From NCBI GenBank assembly GCA_023462275.1, contig JAEWYD010000076.1:1-10873 (forward strand): a DNA stretch of 10,873 bases, in the 5' to 3' direction. Below are positions 7,201 to 10,873 of the stretch, one piece after another. The notes under the pieces were generated by a model. The model saw only the letters and a program-made list of their open reading frames with translations, searched no databases and had not been told where the DNA came from. The DNA comes from Actinomycetes bacterium (GTDB taxonomy: Bacteria; Actinomycetota; Actinomycetes; Actinomycetales; Cellulomonadaceae). The position numbers and the translations under genes were made by a program. The first letter of the stretch is position 1, and each line of letters opens with the position of its first letter.

Positions 7201-7965
7201 AGCGACGAGCTCACCATGCACTACCAACCGATCGTGGAGCTGGCCACCGGCGCCGCTGTCGGCATGGAGGCACTCGTGCGGTGGCCGCAGCACGACGGAC
7301 GCATCCTGCCGCCCGGCGAGTTCCTGCCGATCGCCGAGGCGAGCGCCCTGATCGTGCCCGTGGGCCGCTCGGTGATCCGGAGCGTCTGTGCCCAGCTCGC
7401 CGAGTGGCGGACGCCCGCCGCGAGATGGCCCGCCGACGCGTCCCGGCACGTGCTGCCCGTCAGCGTCAACGTCTCCCACCGGGAGTTCTGGCACCCGGAG
7501 CTCGCCGACCACCTGGCCCGCACGCTGCGGAACCACGACCTCCCACCCGAGTCGATCGTCGTCGAGATCACCGAGGGCGTCCTGATGGGGAACGTCCCCG
7601 AGGCGCAGCGCAGGCTCGAACAGCTCCACGACCTGGGGATCCGGCTGCACATCGACGACTTCGGGACCGGCTACTCCTCGCTGGAGGCGCTCCACCGGTT
7701 CCCGATCGACGCGCTCAAGATCGACCGGAGCTTCGTCAGCCGCATCGAGTCCGACTCGCGGAGCCGGGAGCTCGTCGCCACGATCGTCGCGATGGCACGC
7801 AGCCTCGAGATCGGGGTCATCGCCGAGGGCATCGAGACGAGGACGCAGCAGCGACTCCTGCTCGAGCTCGGGTGCCCGCTGGGGCAGGGCTACCTGTTCT
7901 CCCGTCCGGTCCCGGCCGACCGCGTGCGCGACGTGCTCTTCCCTCCACACGCCGCGGCCGTCTGA
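4300..7965 (+). CDS. LacI-type sensor / GAF-like / PAS / GGDEF / EAL c-di-GMP enzyme
   Basis: A 1221-residue soluble protein that should make and/or degrade the second messenger c-di-GMP. Residues 1-281 are a LacI-type periplasmic-binding fold (Peripla_BP_3): [61 protein letters not shown], ending VVRGSCGC (Cys279, Cys281). There is no HTH head, signal peptide or membrane segment, so it reads a cytoplasmic ligand, probably a sugar. A variable acidic linker (about 340-405) and helices precede a GAF-like region (about 480-620). A signalling helix leads to PAS (about 653-771; [25 protein letters not shown]). GGDEF is intact at 862-866 with inhibitory RESD at 853-856. The EAL domain is also intact: EAL 990-992, [22 protein letters not shown] 1119-1128, Lys1140, Glu1176, Gln1196. 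Both activities therefore look possible. It lies 97 nt after the HNH gene and may be cotranscribed. The domain call is firm; ligand and net activity are unknown. Confidence 0.93.
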   Translation: [1221 protein letters not shown]

Positions 7966-8010
7966 GCGTCGAACCGCGCGCGTCGACCCTGCACGGGAGG
8001 TACACGACAA

Positions 8011-8045
8011 GGCCCGGGGCCGCCGGCACTGGGCCGATCCCGGCC
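8011..8045 (+). terminator. GC-rich hairpins after the c-di-GMP gene, possible terminator
   Basis: About 45 nt past the stop at 7965, GGCCG (8032-8036) pairs with CGGCC (8041-8045) around a 4-nt loop. As alternatives, CCGGG (8014-8018) can pair with CCCGG (8039-8043), or GGCCC (8011-8015) with GGGCC (8031-8035). Stems are short and no T-run follows, so this is weak. It lies between two convergent genes, where a terminator is expected. Confidence 0.3.
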
Positions 8046-8194
8046 GCTCAGGCAGGCACAGGGCTCACCCCACCCGCTCAGGCAGGCACAGGGCTCACCC
8101 CACCCACTCAGGCAGACGCGAAGAGCCACCCCACCCGCTCAGGCGAGCTGGAGTCCTACCGCACCCGCTCAGGCAGGCGAAGGGCTCGCGCCGC
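8044..8194. repeat. 30-bp tandem array starting at the stop codon of the PAP2 gene
   Basis: Five units lie end to end: 8044-8073, 8074-8103, 8104-8134 (31 bp), 8135-8164 and 8165-8194. Each has a core near CCGCTCAGGCAGGC or CCACTCAGGCAGAC, and most end in a CCCCAC-like run. Units 1 and 2 are identical; units 3-5 diverge. Unit 5 overlaps the last eight codons and the TGA of the minus-strand PAP2 gene, and unit 4 repeats a TGA in the same frame. The array has no spacers, so it is not a CRISPR. Together with the hairpins it fills most of the gap 7966-8168 between the convergent genes. Confidence 0.9.
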
Positions 8195-9140
8195 CCGCTA
8201 CCGCGCCGCGACGCTCCCCCCATGTGCGCCACGCCTGCACCACGACCGCGGACGCCACGAAGATCAGGAAGGCGACGATCGCGTCGAGCAGGAAGTGGTT
8301 CCCGGTGACGACGATGACCGTCAACGTGGTCAGCGGGTACAGCACCCCGACCACCCGCATGACGCGGCTACGCGCCACGAGCACCAGCACGACACCGATC
8401 CACAACGACCACCCGAAGTGCATCGACGGCATCGCGGCGTACTGGTTCGACAGCGAGACGACGGCCTTGGACGGCGTGTACCCCCACAGCTCGAACTTCA
8501 CGGCGGTGTCGATGTAGCCACCCCCGGTCATGAGGCGCGGCGGCGCGAGCGGGTACAGCCAGTAGCCCACCAGGGCCGCCATGGTCATGACCAGGAGCAC
8601 CGCGCGCGCCGGGGCGTAGAAGGTCGGCCGGCGCCGGTACAGCCACACCAGCGTCACGGCCGTCATCACCAGGTGGAGCGTGGCGTAGTAGTAGATCGCA
8701 GGGTAGGCCAGCATCGGCGTCGTCGAGACGAAGTGGTTGAGGCCCTTCTCGACGTCGATGTGCAGGGCGCGCTCGAAGTCCAGCACCGTGCGGGCGTTGC
8801 GCTGGGCCGCGTCCGCCTGGTCGGGGGCGAGGTTCCGGATGCCCGAGTAGGCGAGGTAGACGCTGCCCATGAGGATCAGCTCGCGCCACAGCTGCGGTCG
8901 GCGCCAGCTCCAGCGGCGCGCCACGAGGCGGCCACGGCGTCCGCCGACGACCTCCGCCCCCGCTGCACCGGGAGCAGCCGCACCGGTGGGTGCACCGTCG
9001 TCCGACGGGTGCGCGGGGACGGTGGGAGCGGTGCCGGTACGGAGGGAGTCGCTCGCGCTCGAGGCCGAGGCCGACTCCCCTGCAAGCGCAGAACCGGCCG
9101 GCCCTCCGAGCTCGTCGGGGGGCGCGACACGAGAAGCCAT
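8169..9140 (-). CDS. PAP2-family membrane phosphatase / inositolphosphotransferase-like protein
   Basis: A 323-residue integral membrane protein of the PAP2 superfamily, closest by motif to the PAP2_3 group that includes inositol phosphorylceramide synthase-like enzymes. Likely role: removing or transferring a phosphate or phospho-headgroup on a lipid at the outer membrane face. Motifs in order: LAPPRLM (199-204), MPSMHFGW (237-243, His241) and GNHFLLD (280-286, His282 nucleophile, Asp286). Hydrophobic segments lie near 88-101, 145-168, 180-197, 245-257, 263-279 and 285-303. The first 80 residues are Ala/Ser/Pro-rich, then Arg-rich just before the membrane, and look disordered and cytoplasmic. 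The start is uncertain: ATG 9140 has no clear ribosome site, and ATG 9146 (adding ML... ahead) is equally possible. The last codons and stop lie in a 30-bp tandem repeat. The gene is divergent from a two-component system, a possible regulator. Substrate is not predictable. Confidence 0.88.
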   Translation of the reverse strand: MASRVAPPDELGGPAGSALAGESASASSASDSLRTGTAPTVPAHPSDDGAPTGAAAPGAAGAEVVGGRRGRLVARRWSWRRPQLWRELILMGSVYLAYSGIRNLAPDQADAAQRNARTVLDFERALHIDVEKGLNHFVSTTPMLAYPAIYYYATLHLVMTAVTLVWLYRRRPTFYAPARAVLLVMTMAALVGYWLYPLAPPRLMTGGGYIDTAVKFELWGYTPSKAVVSLSNQYAAMPSMHFGWSLWIGVVLVLVARSRVMRVVGVLYPLTTLTVIVVTGNHFLLDAIVAFLIFVASAVVVQAWRTWGERRGAVAGGASPSPA

Positions 9141-9381
9141 GAGCATAGGAGTACCAGCAATAGCCGACGCTGCGGATCGGTCCAAAGGATGATCCCAGCA
9201 CCATCCCTCCGATGGAGCACACCGGGGACACGGCGAACGCACCACCACCCGGGCCGGACGGCCCAGGCGCGCCCACGACACCGTCACCCACCGGCCGCAC
9301 CATTCTTGAGGTTCGATGAAGACCCGCCCCTCCCCCGCCGCCCGGGCGCGGCAGACGGACCTGGCGACGCAGAATGTCGAG

Positions 9382-10170
9382 ATGACCACCCCGGCTCCCC
9401 GGCCCGCCCGTCGCGCGCTCGTGGTCGACGACGAGCTCGCCCTCGCGCAGGTCGTCGCCTCTTACCTGGCGCGCGACGGCTTCGACACCGAGGTCGTCGG
9501 CGACGGCGAGGCGGCCCTGGCCCGGGCGCGCGAGCTGGACCCCGACGTCGTCGTGCTCGACCTCGGGCTCCCCGGCATCGACGGCATCGAGGTCTGCCGG
9601 GCCCTGCGCACGTTCTCCGACTGCTACGTCGTCATGCTCACCGCCCGCGCGGAGGAGGTCGACACGCTCGTCGGCCTCTCCGTGGGCGCCGACGACTACG
9701 TGACCAAGCCGTTCAGCCCGCGCGAGCTCACCGCCCGCGTCCGGGCCATGCTGCGCCGGCCGCGCGAGCGGGCGCACGCCGCGCACGCCGCGACGGAGCA
9801 ACCCGTCGTCGTCGGCGACCTCACCATCGACGCGGCGGCGCGCGAGGCCCGCCGGGGCACCGACGTCGTGCCCCTCACGCGCACGGAGTTCGACGTGCTC
9901 GCCGCGCTCGCCGCCCGCCCGCACCAGGTGTTCAGCCGGGCCGCGCTCGTCGAGGCCGTCTGGGGACCGAACTGGGTGGGCGACGAGCACCTCGTCGACG
10001 TCCACGTGCTGCACGTGCGCCAGAAGCTCGGCGACACGGCACAGGCCCAGCGGTACGTGCGGACGATCCGCGGGGTCGGCTACCGGATCGGCACGGGCGC
10101 CCCGGTCCCCGGCACCGACGCCGCCCGCACGGACCCCACCGGTCCGCCCAGCACGGAGTCCGGCGCGTGA
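9382..10170 (+). CDS. OmpR/PhoB-family response regulator
   Basis: A 262-residue DNA-binding transcription factor activated by phosphorylation from the overlapping kinase gene. The receiver domain spans about residues 12-126: acidic pair Asp16-Asp17 in ALVVDDE, phosphoacceptor Asp60 in VVLDLGLPG, Thr87 in MLTARAEE and Lys109 in DYVTKPF. The linker is rich in Arg, Ala and His. The winged-helix output domain spans about 141-237, with LTRTEFDVLAALAARP, SRAALVEAVWG and the wing RTIRGVGYRIG. A Pro/Thr-rich tail of about 25 residues follows. Start choice: ATG 9382 gives the usual short lead-in to the receiver; CAGAAT at 9370-9375 could be a -10 for a leaderless transcript, but no -35 is seen. ATG 9316 is in frame, has GAGG 4 nt upstream and would add 22 residues; it cannot be excluded. 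The gap to the divergent PAP2 gene (9141-9381) otherwise shows only a short GGGCC/GGCCC hairpin at 9251-9264. The pathway and stimulus are unknown. Confidence 0.93.
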   Translation: MTTPAPRPARRALVVDDELALAQVVASYLARDGFDTEVVGDGEAALARARELDPDVVVLDLGLPGIDGIEVCRALRTFSDCYVVMLTARAEEVDTLVGLSVGADDYVTKPFSPRELTARVRAMLRRPRERAHAAHAATEQPVVVGDLTIDAAAREARRGTDVVPLTRTEFDVLAALAARPHQVFSRAALVEAVWGPNWVGDEHLVDVHVLHVRQKLGDTAQAQRYVRTIRGVGYRIGTGAPVPGTDAARTDPTGPPSTESGA

Positions 10171-10873
10171 CCGGGACGGCCGGGCCGGCCACCCGCGGCG
10201 GCCTCGCACGGCGCCTCCTCGTCGCCCTGGTCGTCGTCGTGGCGGTCGCCGGCCTCACGGCCGCACTGGTGGCGGGCGCCGTCGGGCCCTACCTCTTCCA
10301 CGAGCACCTGGGCTACGCGCAGGGCGGAACGGCCGAGGACGCCGTCGCCCACGCGGAGGAGGCGTTCCGCACGGCCGGCGCCCTGTCCCTCGCGATCGGG
10401 CTGGCCGCCGCGGCCGTGGCGGCGCTCGGCATCAGCGTCTTCCTCACCAGGCGGATCGGGGCGAGCCTCGCCGCCCTCGCCGCGGCGGCGCGGGACGTCG
10501 CGAGCGGTCGGTTCGGCGCCCGCGTCACCTCCCCGCACCTGGGCACGGAGTTCGACGCCGTGGTCGACGCCTTCCACCACATGGCCGAGCGTCTCGCCGC
10601 GAGCGAGGACCTGCGGCACCGCCTCCTGTCCGACGTCGCGCACGAGCTCCGTACGCCGGTCGCCACCCTCACCGCCCACCTGGAGGGCCTGGAGGACGGC
10701 GTCACCGAGCTCACCCCGGAGACGATCCGACTGCTGCGCGACCAGGGGGCGCGCCTGACGCGCCTCGCGGAGGACCTCGCCGCCGTCACGCGCGCCGAGA
10801 GCGGCGAGACCGCGCTCGCCCTGGCGCCGCACGCCCCGGCGGACCTGCTGCAGGCAGCCGCGCTGGCCGCCCG
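10167..10873 (+). CDS. Sensor histidine kinase (BaeS-like, HAMP-HisKA), 3' end cut by window
   Basis: Membrane sensor kinase partner of the response regulator. Its GTG start overlaps the regulator's TGA stop (GTGA at 10167-10170), so the two are translationally coupled in one operon. The visible 235 residues hold a first transmembrane helix (about 17-40), a very short extracytoplasmic segment (about 41-70), a second helix (about 71-93), a HAMP linker (about 94-146) and the HisKA dimerisation domain with LLSDVAHELRTPVATL, in which His159 is the phosphoacceptor. The ATPase domain lies beyond base 10873. With fewer than 35 residues outside the membrane, it more likely senses a membrane or envelope state than a large soluble ligand; this is inference. 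Family call is firm although the gene is incomplete. Confidence 0.92.
   Translation, partial: MTGTAGPATRGGLARRLLVALVVVVAVAGLTAALVAGAVGPYLFHEHLGYAQGGTAEDAVAHAEEAFRTAGALSLAIGLAAAAVAALGISVFLTRRIGASLAALAAAARDVASGRFGARVTSPHLGTEFDAVVDAFHHMAERLAASEDLRHRLLSDVAHELRTPVATLTAHLEGLEDGVTELTPETIRLLRDQGARLTRLAEDLAAVTRAESGETALALAPHAPADLLQAAALAA

Noticed and set aside
6178..8010. Minus-strand 610-residue open frame
   Set aside because: Antisense shadow of the PAS-GGDEF-EAL region, whose catalytic motifs are all complete on the plus strand.
7890..8129. Small minus-strand Cys-containing repeat peptide (CLSGWGEPCA repeated)
   Set aside because: The 30-bp array stays in frame and produces a repeated decapeptide, but there is no ribosome site or promoter and one unit is 31 bp, so it is likely incidental.
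8368..10209. Minus-strand 613-residue open frame
   Set aside because: It crosses both the PAP2 gene out of frame and the response regulator antisense, with low-complexity sequence.

Overview
The window is very GC-rich, with almost every third codon position G or C, compact genes, GTG starts and a leaderless-looking promoter. This suggests a high-GC actinobacterium, probably a Micrococcales relative of Cellulomonas, Isoptericola or Cellulosimicrobium. That placement is inferred from composition and gene families, not from a search. No rRNA, tRNA, CRISPR array or insertion sequence was seen.

Layout: (1) 1-562, minus strand: the N-terminal half of a zinc-dependent medium-chain dehydrogenase, cut by the window edge. 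(2) 689-1798, minus: a membrane permease of the ArsP/YraQ (DUF318) type, followed by a strong hairpin. (3) 1877-2218, plus: a small ArsR-family repressor transcribed divergently from the permease. The 78-bp gap between them carries four ATCGAT boxes, so the pair looks like a metalloid or metal efflux switch. (4) 2205-2407: a degenerate 20-21 bp tandem array that starts inside the last codons of arsR. (5) 2544-4202, plus: a DUF222/HNH endonuclease (13E12-repeat type) with a probable leaderless promoter and a LexA-like SOS box over its start. (6) 4300-7965, plus: a 1221-residue c-di-GMP enzyme with a LacI-type sugar-binding sensor (no DNA-binding head), a GAF-like region, PAS, GGDEF and EAL. (7) 8044-8194: a second tandem array, 30-bp period, which starts in the last codons of the next gene. 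(8) 8169-9140, minus: a PAP2-type membrane phosphatase or phosphotransferase. (9) 9382-10170 and 10167-10873 (cut), plus: an OmpR-family response regulator and its HAMP/HisKA sensor kinase, overlapping by 4 bp.

Three regulatory themes share the window: a metalloid-responsive repressor with its efflux permease, a possibly SOS-controlled HNH gene, and two signalling outputs (a one-protein ligand-to-c-di-GMP module and a two-component system beside a membrane phosphatase). The least expected features are the two unrelated tandem arrays, each beginning across a gene's stop codon and repeating that stop in frame in the next unit, and the fusion of a cytoplasmic LacI-like sensor to an intact GGDEF-EAL pair.
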